Notes: generated by a model not told the origin, from the sequence alone. A DNA stretch of 64,000 nucleotides from Bradyrhizobium sp. DOA9 (GCF_000617845.2 NZ_DF820425.1:6392741-6456740), one strand, 5' to 3'; positions 17,140 to 26,242 are shown, counted from the first letter of the stretch. Numbers and translations are program-made.

Positions 17140-18537
17140 ATGAGCAACGACATCCATCCAGTCGACGAGGTCCTGCCGGTCCCGCGCCTGCTCGCGCTCG
17201 GACTCCAGCACGTGCTGGTGATGTATGCCGGCGCGGTCGCGGTCCCCCTCATCATCGGCCGCGCGCTGAAGCTGCCGCCGGAGGACGTCGCCTTCCTGAT
17301 CAGCGCCGACCTGTTCGCCTGCGGACTCGCGACGCTGGTCCAGTGCCTCGGCTTCCCCGGCGTCGGCATCCGCCTGCCCGTGATGATGGGCGTGACCTTT
17401 GCGTCGGTGGGCCCGATGCTGTCGATGGCGGCTTCGCCGGACATCGGCCTGCTCGGCATCTACGGCTCCGTGATCGCCGCCGGCCTGTTCGGCATCGTCG
17501 TTGCGCCGTTCGTCAGCCGGCTGCTGCCGCTGTTTCCTCCCGTCGTCACCGGCACCATCATTCTCATCATCGGCATCTCCCTGATGCGCGTCGGCATCAA
17601 CTGGGCCGGCGGCGGCCTGCCGACGTTGACGAAGGTGGTCGACGGCGTTCCCGGCAGCTTTCCCAATCCGGCCTATGGGCAATTGCAGGGGCTCGGCATC
17701 TCGCTGTTCGTGCTGCTCGTCATCCTGGGCCTGATCAAATGGGGCAGCGGGTTTCTCGCCAACGTCTCCGTGCTGCTCGGCATCATCGCCGGCGCGGTGC
17801 TCGCGAGCATTCTGGGCGTGATGCATTTCGAGAAGGTCGCCGCCGCCTCATGGGGCGCACTCGTGGTTCCCTTCCGCTTCGGCATGCCGCAATTCCACCT
17901 GGTGCCTGTCATCACCATGTGCATCGTCATGATCGTGGTGATGATCGAATCGCTCGGCATGTTCCTGGCGCTCGGCGAGATCACCGGCAAGGCCGTCGAC
18001 CGCGAAGCCCTGAGCCGGGGCTTGCGCGCCGACGGCCTCGGCACGCTGCTCGGCGGCATCTTCAACACGTTTCCCTATACCTCGTTTTCGCAGAATGTCG
18101 GCCTCGTCTCGGTCACGGCCGTGCGCTCGCGCTGGGTGACGGTGACGGGCGGCTGCATCATGCTCGTGCTCGGGCTGTTGCCGAAGCTCGCCGCGCTGGT
18201 GGAGGCGGTGCCGCTGGTCGTGCTCGGCGGCGCCGGCCTCGTGATGTTCGGCATGGTGGCGGCCACCGGCGCGCGCATCCTCACCTCGGTCGATTTCCGC
18301 AACAACCGCTACAATCTCTTCATTGTCGCGATCTCGATCGGTTTTGGATTGATCCCGCTCGTCGCTCCCGGCTTTTTCCGCAATCTGCCGCACGATCTGC
18401 AGCCGCTGCTGGAGTCCGGCATACTGCTCTGCGCGGTCGTGTCGGTGCTGCTCAATGCCTTCTTCAACGGCTTGAGCGGCGGCGCTGCCGCGGAGGCCGA
18501 TGCGGCGTCGGCCGCCGCATCGGCACAACATGTTTAG
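17140..18537 (+). CDS. NCS2-family purine (xanthine/urate) permease
   Basis: A 465-residue polytopic transporter. ATG 17140 has GGGGGG seven bases upstream (17127-17132) and is preferred over ATG 17116. The NCS2 signature QNVGLVSVTAVRSR is present near residue 320, with GVGIRLPVMMGVTFA in an early segment and a conserved Glu in MIESLGMFLALGEITG. NCS2 members of this length take up xanthine or urate by proton symport. It lies 24 bases after the molybdenum hydroxylase gene and overlaps the convergent ura gene by four bases. Confidence 0.9.
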   Translation: MSNDIHPVDEVLPVPRLLALGLQHVLVMYAGAVAVPLIIGRALKLPPEDVAFLISADLFACGLATLVQCLGFPGVGIRLPVMMGVTFASVGPMLSMAASPDIGLLGIYGSVIAAGLFGIVVAPFVSRLLPLFPPVVTGTIILIIGISLMRVGINWAGGGLPTLTKVVDGVPGSFPNPAYGQLQGLGISLFVLLVILGLIKWGSGFLANVSVLLGIIAGAVLASILGVMHFEKVAAASWGALVVPFRFGMPQFHLVPVITMCIVMIVVMIESLGMFLALGEITGKAVDREALSRGLRADGLGTLLGGIFNTFPYTSFSQNVGLVSVTAVRSRWVTVTGGCIMLVLGLLPKLAALVEAVPLVVLGGAGLVMFGMVAATGARILTSVDFRNNRYNLFIVAISIGFGLIPLVAPGFFRNLPHDLQPLLESGILLCAVVSVLLNAFFNGLSGGAAAEADAASAAASAQHV

Positions 18538-19424
18538 CTGCCGCGATAGGTCGAGTAGCTCCAGGGCGTGACCAGCAGCGGCACGTGGTAATGGCTTTCC
18601 GGCTCGCTGATCGCAAAGCGCAGCGGGATCTCGTCGAGGAACGGCGGGTCGGACAGCGGCACGTTCCGGGCCGCGTAATATTTGGCAACGCTGAAGCGCA
18701 GCTCGTAGCGACCGATCGGCAGCGGACGGCCGCCGATCAGCGGCTGGTCGGTGCGGCCGTCGGCATTGGTCACCGTGCGCGCGATGACGCGGTTCTCGCC
18801 AAGGCTCGCGAGCTCCACCAGCTCAATCGGGATGCCGGGCGCGGGCTTGCCGATCTGGTTGTCCAGCACGTGGGTCGAGAGCCGGCCGTGCACCTTCAGT
18901 CTGTCGTCCGCGACGACGAGCTGGTCGAGCCGCAGCGCGGAGATGCGGCCGATCTCCTCGATCGCACGCCGCGTCTCGGTCTTGGCGATGTTGAGCAGCC
19001 GCGCCTCGAAGTCGCGCAGCACGGAATCCTTGGTGTGACGGCGCACGCAGACGATATAGGGGAAGCCGAACTTGTCGCGGTAGGCGTTGTTGGCCCGCTC
19101 GAACGCGGCATATTCGGCGTCCGACAGCCGGTCGAGGCCGGCGCTGTTCTGCTCGTCGGTCGATTCCGCGGTGAGGCCCGCGGCGCGCTGGGTCTTGTTG
19201 GCGAGATCGGGATGCGCCCGGATCAGCGCCAGCTGCACGTCGGGCTCGGCACTCTGGATCGCCGCCATCAGCGCGGCGTGCAGCTCGTTGATGCCGGCGA
19301 ACGGCCGCTTTGCCGCGAGCTGCTCGGCGATCCACGGCGAATATTCGACGACGTTGGCCAGCGCGGCGACGAAGTCGGTTTTGCTTGCAGCGTTGAGATC
19401 GGCGAGCGAAATCTGCGACATCAT
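18534..19424 (-). CDS. Fused OHCU decarboxylase / 5-hydroxyisourate hydrolase
   Basis: A 296-residue bifunctional enzyme. Residues 1-170 are OHCU decarboxylase (PFAGINELHAALM, AHPDLANKTQ, FGFPYIVCVRRHTK). The C-terminal 115 residues are the transthyretin-like HIU hydrolase, opening with GRLSTHVLDNQIGKPAPGI and ending with the diagnostic YRGS. Together they convert 5-hydroxyisourate to OHCU and then to S-allantoin, with the two catalytic domains in reverse reaction order. The start (ATG 19424, or 19421) lies one base after the puuE stop with GGTGAG overlapping that stop. The 3' end overlaps the NCS2 gene tail to tail. Confidence 0.92.
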   Translation of the reverse strand: MMSQISLADLNAASKTDFVAALANVVEYSPWIAEQLAAKRPFAGINELHAALMAAIQSAEPDVQLALIRAHPDLANKTQRAAGLTAESTDEQNSAGLDRLSDAEYAAFERANNAYRDKFGFPYIVCVRRHTKDSVLRDFEARLLNIAKTETRRAIEEIGRISALRLDQLVVADDRLKVHGRLSTHVLDNQIGKPAPGIPIELVELASLGENRVIARTVTNADGRTDQPLIGGRPLPIGRYELRFSVAKYYAARNVPLSDPPFLDEIPLRFAISEPESHYHVPLLVTPWSYSTYRGS

Positions 19425-19425
19425 C

Positions 19426-20361
19426 TCACCCGATCTCGAATGCGTCGCCGGCAAGGTGGGCGTGCTTGTCGTGCCAGTGCTGCGCGATCTGCAACCGCGT
19501 CGGCACCCAGACGCGCTCGTGCTTGCCGATATAGTCGAGGAAGCGGATCAAGCCTGCTGCGCGGCCGGGCCGGCCGGCGAGGCGGCAATGCAGGCCGACC
19601 GACATCATCTTCGGCGCGCTCTCGCCTTCCGCGTAGAGCACGTCGAAGGCGTCCTTCAGATAGGTGTAGAACTGCTCGCCCTCGGCAAAGCCCTGCGGGT
19701 TGATGAACCGCATGTCGTTGGCATCGAGCGTGTAGGGAATGATGAGCTGTTTGCCGCCCATGCCCTTGACCCAATAGGGCAGATCGTCGGCGTAGGAATC
19801 GCAGAGATAGAGGAAGCCGCCTTCCTCCATCAAGAGACGGTTGGTGTTGATCGAGGAGCGCCCGGTGTACCAGCCGAGCGGCCGCGAGCCGGTCGCCTCG
19901 GTATGCACGCGGATGGACTCGGCGATCTCGGCGCGCTCCTGCGCCTCGGTCATGTCCTTGTGCTCGATCCATTTCAGGCTGTGGCTGGCGATATCCCAGC
20001 CCGCCTCCTTCATGGCCGCGACAATCTCTGGATTGCGCTTGAGCGCGGTGGCGACGCCGAACACCGTCGTCGGCCAGTTCCGCTCGTTGAACATCCGCCA
20101 CAGCCGCCAGAAGCCGGCGCGCGAGCCATATTCGAACATGGATTCGATGTTGGCGTGGCGCTGGCCCGGCCAGGGCTGCGCACCGAGCACGTCGGACAGG
20201 AAGGCCTCCGAGGCGCGGTCGCCGTGCAGGATGTTGTTCTCGCCGCCCTCCTCGAAATTGACGACGAACTGCACCGCGACCCGCGCCTCACCGGGCCATT
20301 GCGGGTGCGGCGGGTTGCGGCCGTAACCGCGGAGATCGCGCGGGTAGCGGGGCTCGGTCAC
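19426..20361 (-). CDS. puuE: Allantoinase PuuE (polysaccharide deacetylase family)
   Basis: A 311-residue cofactor-independent allantoinase. Diagnostic stretches are YPRDLRGYGRNPPHPQWPG at the N-terminus, FVVNFEEGGENNILHGD, and WDIASHSLKWIEHKDM, with ERAEIAESIRVHTEATGSRPLGWYTGR following. It hydrolyses allantoin to allantoate. GTG 20361 directly abuts the stop of the DUF3830 gene, and its own stop is one base before the ura fusion gene. The three genes therefore form one tightly packed operon transcribed toward lower coordinates. Confidence 0.92.
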   Translation of the reverse strand: MTEPRYPRDLRGYGRNPPHPQWPGEARVAVQFVVNFEEGGENNILHGDRASEAFLSDVLGAQPWPGQRHANIESMFEYGSRAGFWRLWRMFNERNWPTTVFGVATALKRNPEIVAAMKEAGWDIASHSLKWIEHKDMTEAQERAEIAESIRVHTEATGSRPLGWYTGRSSINTNRLLMEEGGFLYLCDSYADDLPYWVKGMGGKQLIIPYTLDANDMRFINPQGFAEGEQFYTYLKDAFDVLYAEGESAPKMMSVGLHCRLAGRPGRAAGLIRFLDYIGKHERVWVPTRLQIAQHWHDKHAHLAGDAFEIG

Positions 20362-20775
20362 TCAGACTTCCTCGAAGCGGATCGGCAGCGCGCCCTTCCA
20401 CAGCACGCTCTTGCCCAGTGTCGCCAGATTCTCCAGGCCCGAGGTCAGCGTGATGAAATGGTTGCCGGCGAGCTGGCCCATCTTGCTCGCGAAATGCACG
20501 CCGCCATAGGCCAGCAGGATCTCGGTCTCGCTGATGCCGCCGGGATAGAGGATGATCTGGCCGGGCGCGGGATAGCTGGTGTGGTTCTCGTAGCCGACGC
20601 CGAAGTCGAGGTCGCCGAGCGGCATCCACACGGCCTCGCCGCTCCAGCGCACATGGATGATATGGCTTTCGAACGGCAGCGCCTTGCGGAAGGCGGCGAC
20701 GGTCTTGGGCGCCGCCTGCTCCTCGAAACGGGCATCGAAGGTGAAATCGCCGGCGCGGATAACGAGTTTGCTCAT
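20362..20775 (-). CDS. DUF3830 family protein
   Basis: A 137-residue protein starting at ATG 20775, with GAGAGA upstream; an in-frame ATG at 20808 lacks support. It matches the DUF3830 family (cyclophilin-like fold), with ESHIIHVRWSGEAVWMP, NHTSYPAPGQIILYPGG and SETEILLAYGGVHFASKMG. No biochemical role is known to me. It leads the puuE-ura operon, which suggests a function in urate or allantoin handling. Confidence 0.85.
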   Translation of the reverse strand: MSKLVIRAGDFTFDARFEEQAAPKTVAAFRKALPFESHIIHVRWSGEAVWMPLGDLDFGVGYENHTSYPAPGQIILYPGGISETEILLAYGGVHFASKMGQLAGNHFITLTSGLENLATLGKSVLWKGALPIRFEEV

Positions 20776-20837
20776 CTCATCTCTCTGGATCGGGGCGATA
20801 CGCCCCACGGGGAACCTTCAGCAAAAAGCACTCCATC

Positions 20838-20873
20838 GGGCTTCGCGCAAGGGGCGAACAAGGGGCGAAGCCC
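20838..20873 (-). terminator. Hairpin terminator candidate
   Basis: Nine-base arms GGGCTTCGC (20838-20846) and GCGAAGCCC (20865-20873) lie just after the stop of the minus-strand gene ending at 20876. About ten bases further on, the minus strand reads CTTTTTGC. The loop is long (18 bases), so this is only a candidate. Confidence 0.4.
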
Positions 20874-20875
20874 CA

Positions 20876-21157
20876 TCACCGGCGGTCGTAGGACCAACCG
20901 AATATGCCGCTCCGCCTGACCTCGGGCTCCGGCTCGGCGGCGGCCGCAGGCGGCGCCTCCCTCAGTTCCGCCTGCGGCGGCGGGGCAGGCGGTGCCGGCA
21001 GGTTCTCGCATTTCATGGAATAGACCAGCTTGCCGTCCGCCGTCCGCCCGATCGGTGCGCAGGGGTCGGGATGCGCCGCCGAGCTCTTCGGCGTGGGCTT
21101 GATCTGCGCCGCAGCCGGCGCGGCGATCAGGAGAAGGACCAGCAGATATTTCGACAT
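20876..21157 (-). CDS. Small exported protein, unknown function
   Basis: A 93-residue protein from ATG 21157, with a signal peptide MSKYLLVLLLIAAPAAA followed by QIKP. The longer frame to 21322 would run through a palindromic repeat and is rejected. The mature part has two cysteines (DPCAPIG, KCENLPAP) and proline/alanine-rich linkers, ending SGIFGWSYDRR. No family recognised. It is separated from the DUF3830 gene by a possible terminator. Confidence 0.65.
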   Translation of the reverse strand: MSKYLLVLLLIAAPAAAQIKPTPKSSAAHPDPCAPIGRTADGKLVYSMKCENLPAPPAPPPQAELREAPPAAAAEPEPEVRRSGIFGWSYDRR

Positions 21158-21217
21158 CGTTGTCGCCTGGAAGCTCGATGGCCCATTGAACCGGATTGCG
21201 CAGGCCAAGTCCATACT

Positions 21218-21304
21218 CGTAGGATAGGTAGAGCGAAGCGAAACCCATCGCGCATCCTCCTCGCTGAAGCATGATGGGTTTCGCTTCGCTCTACCCATCC
21301 TACG
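21218..21304. repeat. Palindromic intergenic repeat (31-base arms)
   Basis: Arms 21218-21248 and 21274-21304 are inverted copies with a single mismatch (core GTAGAGCGAAGCGAAACCCAT), separated by 25 bases. It is transcribable as a long hairpin and has the look of a dispersed REP-like element of rhizobial genomes. Confidence 0.8.
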
Positions 21305-22037
21305 GCAACAACTCGCAGACACGCCTTCGCAGCCTCGCGGCGCATTTCGCCCGAGCTTTGCTTGGTCTCGCCGCCCTCATAACCAAGAGGGCGCAAGGAA
21401 GGCCGGGTGCTGACATCGCACCCGCGGTCTGCTGCGCAAATGCACACGCAACAAGAGCCGCACAGCAGCATACAGGTGGTGCCGATCACTCGGCCTTCCC
21501 TGCGCGATGGTCGGACGGCTTATGCCGCGCTCTCCCGGGAGCCGAACTTTCCTTCTGGCCTCCCTCGCCCCGCGAATTTGAATGATGCCGTCCGCCCGGT
21601 TGGGCTCGCGCACATCTCCGCAGACAGCTTGACCGTAGCAACGACGGCCAGGACCACACGGTTTTGCCGTACGCACGGCCCGCCATTTCGCCGCAGTATT
21701 CCCTGACACCGTCGACAGCGCCGGAAACTTACAAACGAGACGAAGCCTGGCAGCGCCGTTCGTCCGCACGCGGGTTTCGGGCTCACAGGGACTACCCGCC
21801 CTGCCCGCCCCATCTCGTGCCGACGCTGCCGCGTCCACCGCAAGCCCGGCTCGCGAACAAGACGACCGCATGATCGCCCCTCAAGGATGAGCCGGGATGG
21901 GCAACACATACGCCAAAACCGAATTTCGGTAAAGCGGAATATTTTGCGCGCGTGGATTGACAGGGGGCGAAACAGGCACGGTCCCGCCCCGGATTACGCT
22001 TCCCGCGCAATCCGGGCTACAACGGTACCGACGCAAC
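21305..22037. other. Long region without recognisable gene
   Basis: About 730 bases between a palindromic repeat and a terminator. Several frames are open on both strands but none gives a recognisable protein or a clear ribosome-binding site. A short repeat-like palindrome, CCGGATT ... AATCCGG (21990-22016), lies near the right end. It may be eroded or regulatory DNA. Confidence 0.4.
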
Positions 22038-22038
22038 A

Positions 22039-22068
22039 AAAAGGGCGGCACAAAAGCGCCGCCCTTTT
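22039..22068 (-). terminator. Rho-independent terminator
   Basis: Perfect 11-base arms AAAAGGGCGGC (22039-22049) and GCCGCCCTTTT (22058-22068) with an 8-base loop. Read on the minus strand it lies about 40 bases after the stop of the gene at 22106-22507 and ends in a T run. Confidence 0.8.
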
Positions 22069-22105
22069 CGCGCAACCCATTCCGGGTCGCGTTGAAAACA
22101 GCCGC

Positions 22106-22507
22106 TCAGTAGCCCGGATCGTAATAGAAGGGACTGCCGCCGCCGTAATAGCCCTGACCGCCGTAATAGCCGGGACCGCCATAGTAGGGGCGCGGACCAT
22201 AATAATAGCGGTTTTCGTAATAGTCGCGGCGCCGCTGCTCGGCGATCACCCCGCCGATGATGCCAGCCGCCGCGCCCATGAAGGCGAGACCGGCAGCGTT
22301 CGGCCCGCGCCGATAATAGCGGCGACGGTGGGCACTGAAATCGGTGACGTCGGAGGAGCCCTGCCCTGCGGTGACGGGCTTCGCGGACCCCGCCTCGGGC
22401 GATGCCGCAGCCGAGGGAGATATGGAGGTTGCGACCAATGCCAGGCTTGCGAACGCGGCCAACACCATGTTGCGGTCGGCTGCGGAAATCAGAGGTCTCA
22501 CAGTCAT
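22106..22507 (-). CDS. Exported glycine/tyrosine-rich protein, unknown function
   Basis: A 133-residue protein with an N-terminal hydrophobic export signal (VLAAFASLALVATSISPSAAA). A short glycine/alanine hydrophobic segment (AGLAFMGAAAGIIGGVIA) follows, then a C-terminus rich in Tyr, Gly and Pro (repeated YYGG). Similar small proteins are common in Bradyrhizobium; no function is known to me. A strong terminator follows. Confidence 0.75.
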   Translation of the reverse strand: MTVRPLISAADRNMVLAAFASLALVATSISPSAAASPEAGSAKPVTAGQGSSDVTDFSAHRRRYYRRGPNAAGLAFMGAAAGIIGGVIAEQRRRDYYENRYYYGPRPYYGGPGYYGGQGYYGGGSPFYYDPGY

Positions 22508-22808
22508 TTTGACCTTCCTATGATCTTGCTGATGCTCTCGCCAAAGGTGGGGATGTGCAAACCGGATTCAATGCGCAAACCACTGAAATGGTTTCCTGAT
22601 CGCGGCGATCTGCCACGCTTTGAACGATTGTAAACCGAACGATCAGATCCAGCTTGAACCATCCAACCTGAGCGGATAATGAACAGCCGCGCCGTTTTTC
22701 GGTCGCCGTAAGCGTTTGACGTGAACCAACGCATCAACCGACGCCGTCGGGATCGATGCCATTTTCGGGTTCAACGTGACTGACGCGTCCTTTTCCTAGA
22801 GAAACCAG
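22508..22808. other. Intergenic region between divergent genes
   Basis: 301 bases between the glycine/tyrosine-rich protein gene (minus) and the DUF2798 gene (plus). No gene or clear motif was recognised; it presumably holds both promoters. Confidence 0.4.
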
Positions 22809-23060
22809 ATGATCGTGGTTCGCAAACTGCCGGCGCGCTATGCGCCGATCGTGATGCCATTCGTGCTGTCCATCCTCATGACGGCTGTGGTGTCGGTCAT
22901 TTCGACGCTGCGGAGCCTCGGGGCAACGCCGGCGTTCCTGGCGACCTGGCCGGGCGCCTGGGGACTGTCCTGGCTCGTCGCCTTCCCGACGCTGCTCGTG
23001 GTGCTGCCGCTGGTCCGCCGGATCGTGGCCTGGCTCGTCGCAACCCCGCCCGATCGGTAG
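22809..23060 (+). CDS. DUF2798 family small membrane protein
   Basis: An 83-residue inner-membrane protein with two hydrophobic segments (about 12-34 and 50-75). The pattern LPARYAPIVMPFVLSILM, a central WPGAWGLSWLVAFPTLLV and a terminal PLVRRIVAWLV matches the DUF2798 family. Function unknown. It converges with the ClC gene, leaving four bases between stops. Confidence 0.75.
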   Translation: MIVVRKLPARYAPIVMPFVLSILMTAVVSVISTLRSLGATPAFLATWPGAWGLSWLVAFPTLLVVLPLVRRIVAWLVATPPDR

Positions 23061-23064
23061 CCGC

Positions 23065-24852
23065 TTACGACAGCGCCCCCAGCACGCCCTTCGTCGCCTT
23101 GTCGATCTCCTCGACATAGCGGCGGCGGGCGAAGCTCTCGGTGAGGAAGCCGACCACCTTGCGGCTGTCGGTGGAATCGACCACCGCCAGCATCTCCGCC
23201 TCGGCCTCGTCGAACACCGCCATGGCCGACTTCACGTTCATTTCCGGGATCAGCACGATGTCGATCAGGCGAGCGAGCTCGATCACCTGGATGTCGTCGG
23301 CGATGGTGTCGAGGTCGCTGGAGAACAGATCGGGCAGCAGGACGAGGCCGATATACTCGTCCGCATTGTTGACGATGACGATTCCCGGCCGCGAGCCGAG
23401 CGCGAACTCGCGGCGCGCGGCGGCGATCGTCGTGGTCGAGGGCACCTTGCCGACGTCCGAGCGCATCAGGCGTTCGACCGTGAGGTTGCGCAGCCAGCCG
23501 ACGTCGTTGGCGCTGCGGATGGTCTCGCCGCGCAGATGCAGGCGCCAGGTCGAGAAGGAGTGGCCGAACATGAAGCGGACGCAGATCGAGGTCACGATGC
23601 AGCCGGCCAGCACCACGGCGGTGACGTCGACATTGCGTGTCATCTCGAGCACGAGGAACGACATCGTGAGCGGGCCGCCGACGATGGCGACGCCGAGCGT
23701 CGCCATGCCCGTCAGCATCGCCACCAGCGGATCGATCGCGAAGTTCGGACTGATGAGCAGCAGCACCGCGGCGAAGAACTTTCCGATCAGGCTGCCGACG
23801 AACAGCGAAGCGAAGAACAGGCCGCCGCGGAAGCCCGAGGCGAGCGAGATCAGGCAGGCCGTCACCTTCAAGGCGATGATCAGCGCGATCAGGCCTATCG
23901 TCATGTCGTGGAAGAGATCGAGCACCATGGCGCCATGGCCGGCCGCGAGAACCTGCGGCGTGATGATGGCGAACCCGCCGACGATGAGGCCGCCGATCAC
24001 GGGCCGCAACCAGACCGGCATCCAGGCGAACAGGCGCTCGAACATCGGCGAGGAGCGCATGACGGCGATGCCGACGCCGCTGGTGATGAGGGCGAGCCCG
24101 ATCAAGGCGAGGTACTGCTCGACGCCGACTGCGCTGACCTTCGGTATCTCGAGCGAATAGGGCGCGCCGCCGAGCCATTGTGCGGTCAAGGCGCCCGCGA
24201 GCGAAGCTGCCAGGATCGGCGCGGCGCTGCCGACCGCATAGACGCCGACGATGAGCTCGCAGGCGTAGAAGGCGCCGGTGATCGGCGCTCCGAACGCCGC
24301 GGCGATCGCGGCGGCCGCACCGCAGCCGACCATCAGGCGCAGATCGTTGCGGCGAAGATTGAAGAACTTGCCGAGCAGCGAAGCGATCCCCGAGCCGATC
24401 TGGGTATAGCCGGCCTCGAGGCCGACCGAGGCGCCGCAGCCATTGGAGATCAGGGTCTGGCTCGACACCACCACGCTGTCGCGCATCGACAGATTGCCGC
24501 CGCGCAGCGCGTTGGCCTCGATCGGATCGACCGCATTGGATATCTTCATGCGCCGCCGCGACCATTCCATGATGCCGAGCGAGAGCCCACCGAGTGCAGG
24601 GGCGATCAATGCCGCCCACGAACTGACGCTCGCGTGCGCCGACAGGTGGACATCGACGGGAATGCCGTAGATCACCACATGCGCGATCTGGGCGATGTGG
24701 GCCATCAGCGTCACGACGGCACCCGCGAGCGTGCCGATCACGAGCGCCAGCGGGATCAAGTAGAACTCGTTGCTGCGCAACAGCGCGCGCAGCCGAACCA
24801 TGGTGCGGTTCGTCTTCTTGCGATCGACGAGATGCTTGATCCGCACGAACAC
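23065..24852 (-). CDS. ClC-family chloride channel/antiporter with C-terminal CBS region
   Basis: A 595-residue membrane protein. The ClC core covers about residues 30-430 and shows GCGASVGLEAGYTQIGSG (anion-path region), AAAFGAPITGAFYACELIVG, and SGFRGGLFFASLFVGSLIG. The last 150 residues form a cytoplasmic CBS-type region (LTVERLMRSDVGKVP, RPGIVIVNNADEYIGLV). It starts at GTG 24852; ATG 24801 is an alternative. It lies 15 bases after the aldolase gene on the same strand, so the two may be cotranscribed. Confidence 0.9.
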   Translation of the reverse strand: MFVRIKHLVDRKKTNRTMVRLRALLRSNEFYLIPLALVIGTLAGAVVTLMAHIAQIAHVVIYGIPVDVHLSAHASVSSWAALIAPALGGLSLGIMEWSRRRMKISNAVDPIEANALRGGNLSMRDSVVVSSQTLISNGCGASVGLEAGYTQIGSGIASLLGKFFNLRRNDLRLMVGCGAAAAIAAAFGAPITGAFYACELIVGVYAVGSAAPILAASLAGALTAQWLGGAPYSLEIPKVSAVGVEQYLALIGLALITSGVGIAVMRSSPMFERLFAWMPVWLRPVIGGLIVGGFAIITPQVLAAGHGAMVLDLFHDMTIGLIALIIALKVTACLISLASGFRGGLFFASLFVGSLIGKFFAAVLLLISPNFAIDPLVAMLTGMATLGVAIVGGPLTMSFLVLEMTRNVDVTAVVLAGCIVTSICVRFMFGHSFSTWRLHLRGETIRSANDVGWLRNLTVERLMRSDVGKVPSTTTIAAARREFALGSRPGIVIVNNADEYIGLVLLPDLFSSDLDTIADDIQVIELARLIDIVLIPEMNVKSAMAVFDEAEAEMLAVVDSTDSRKVVGFLTESFARRRYVEEIDKATKGVLGALS

Positions 24853-24867
24853 CGTCTGGCCCGCCCC

Positions 24868-25521
24868 CTAGCCTTCGGACAGGCCGTAACCGGCCATGCG
24901 CCGGCGGACTCGTTCGATCTCCTCGCTCGGGAGCAGCGGCGGCTGCCCGATCTGCAGACAGCCGTGATATTGCCGCGCCAGCGCCTCGACCTCGACCGCC
25001 AGCCACATCGCCTTGTCCAGGGTCTTGCCGATCGCGATCATGCCGTGATGGTCGAGCAGACAGGCAAGCCGGCCCTGCAGCGCCCGCACCGCGTGCTCGG
25101 ACAGCTCCGCCGTGCCGAACGTCGCGTAGGGCGCGCAGCGGATACTGTCGCCGCCAGCCGCCGCGATCATGTAATGCACGGGTGGGATCTCCATGCCCAT
25201 GATCGCCAGGATGGTGCAATAGGTCGGGTGGGCGTGCACGACGGCGTCGACGTCGGGCCGCGACTTCAGGATGTCGCGATGGAAGCGCCATTCGCTCGAC
25301 GGCTTCTGGCCGGGCGCGTGCGATCCGTCCATGGCCATGAAGACGATCTGGTCCGGACGCATGGCCTCATAGGGCACGCTGGTCGGCGTGACCAGGAGCC
25401 CGTCCACATGCCGGACACTGATATTGCCCGATGTGCCCTGGTTGATGCCGAGCGCGTTCATGCGCCGGCAGGCGTCGATAATGGCCTGCCTCTTGGCGAG
25501 CTCGTCCGCTGTCATCGACAT
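24868..25521 (-). CDS. Class II aldolase/adducin family protein
   Basis: A 217-residue metal-dependent aldolase-fold protein of the fuculose-phosphate aldolase group. ATG 25521 has AGGAA seven bases upstream and is chosen over the longer open frame. NQGTSGNISVR at about 28-38 binds phosphate in this family. The zinc ligands are VVHAHPTYCT (HxH near 92-94) and a C-terminal LLDHHGMI. The sugar-phosphate or other substrate is not predictable. Confidence 0.85.
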   Translation of the reverse strand: MSMTADELAKRQAIIDACRRMNALGINQGTSGNISVRHVDGLLVTPTSVPYEAMRPDQIVFMAMDGSHAPGQKPSSEWRFHRDILKSRPDVDAVVHAHPTYCTILAIMGMEIPPVHYMIAAAGGDSIRCAPYATFGTAELSEHAVRALQGRLACLLDHHGMIAIGKTLDKAMWLAVEVEALARQYHGCLQIGQPPLLPSEEIERVRRRMAGYGLSEG

Positions 25522-25938
25522 GTCGCTTTCCTGTCGAGGCTTGTTGGACCGAGTTACGTCAAAGCAACATGGCAGTGCAAGCGAAAGCGTCCCGGATCCT
25601 GCCGCCAAGCCGGAACGGGAGTTCGACAGGTTAACAGATTGTCGCAGCTCCAGGCAGGCCGGTCCGGACCGCCGCGATCCCGTATGACGAACTGCACGGA
25701 ATAGGCGGCGAGCAGCATGCCGAGAACGCGCGAGGGCACGCATTTCCGCTGTGCCCGAGCGAGCGCGCGATCAGGCGAGCTGAGAGAAAGCACAGCATGC
25801 AGAGCAGTCGCCCGACAGCAGCAGCGTGATGGCAACCGCTCAGCGACCCGGTCTGACGCCGCGGGCGACGGCCGCATGGAACGAGGTTTCGGCCGCCGAC
25901 TTAGCTCAGCGTGATAGCAACAACGGTGGAGACCAATC
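25522..25938. other. Intergenic region without recognised gene
   Basis: 417 bases between the divergently transcribed aldolase gene and the small membrane protein gene. Open frames here show no recognisable protein. Nothing further seen. Confidence 0.4.
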
Positions 25939-26145
25939 ATGAGCGACAGCGGAATTAGCATGCTCTTGGGCCACACCTCGGCCCAGATGCTTTGGCTCTG
26001 GTTCATCGGCGCCTTCGTGCTCGGCGGGGCTCTGGTTTACGGGGTGATGAAGGCCGGCAATCTGCGCCGCAGCGAGCGCGCACGCCTCGACCGCGCGACG
26101 GAAGAGCGCCAGCGTCAGGAAGACCCCTACAAGCGCCCGACCTGA
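25939..26145 (+). CDS. Small single-pass membrane protein
   Basis: A 68-residue protein with one membrane segment (about 17-39) and a charged C-terminal tail (RRSERARLDRATEERQRQED). No family name recognised. It precedes the stress-related group (YciE-like, Hsp20, Lon). Confidence 0.65.
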   Translation: MSDSGISMLLGHTSAQMLWLWFIGAFVLGGALVYGVMKAGNLRRSERARLDRATEERQRQEDPYKRPT

Positions 26146-26242
26146 GCAGGTTGCAGTTTGGAACTTTCGTTCTCCGACGGCTTTGATCGCCCGAGGATTG
26201 AGGAAGGCGAGGCCTTCCCGTGTCGCCTCATGAGGAGGACGT

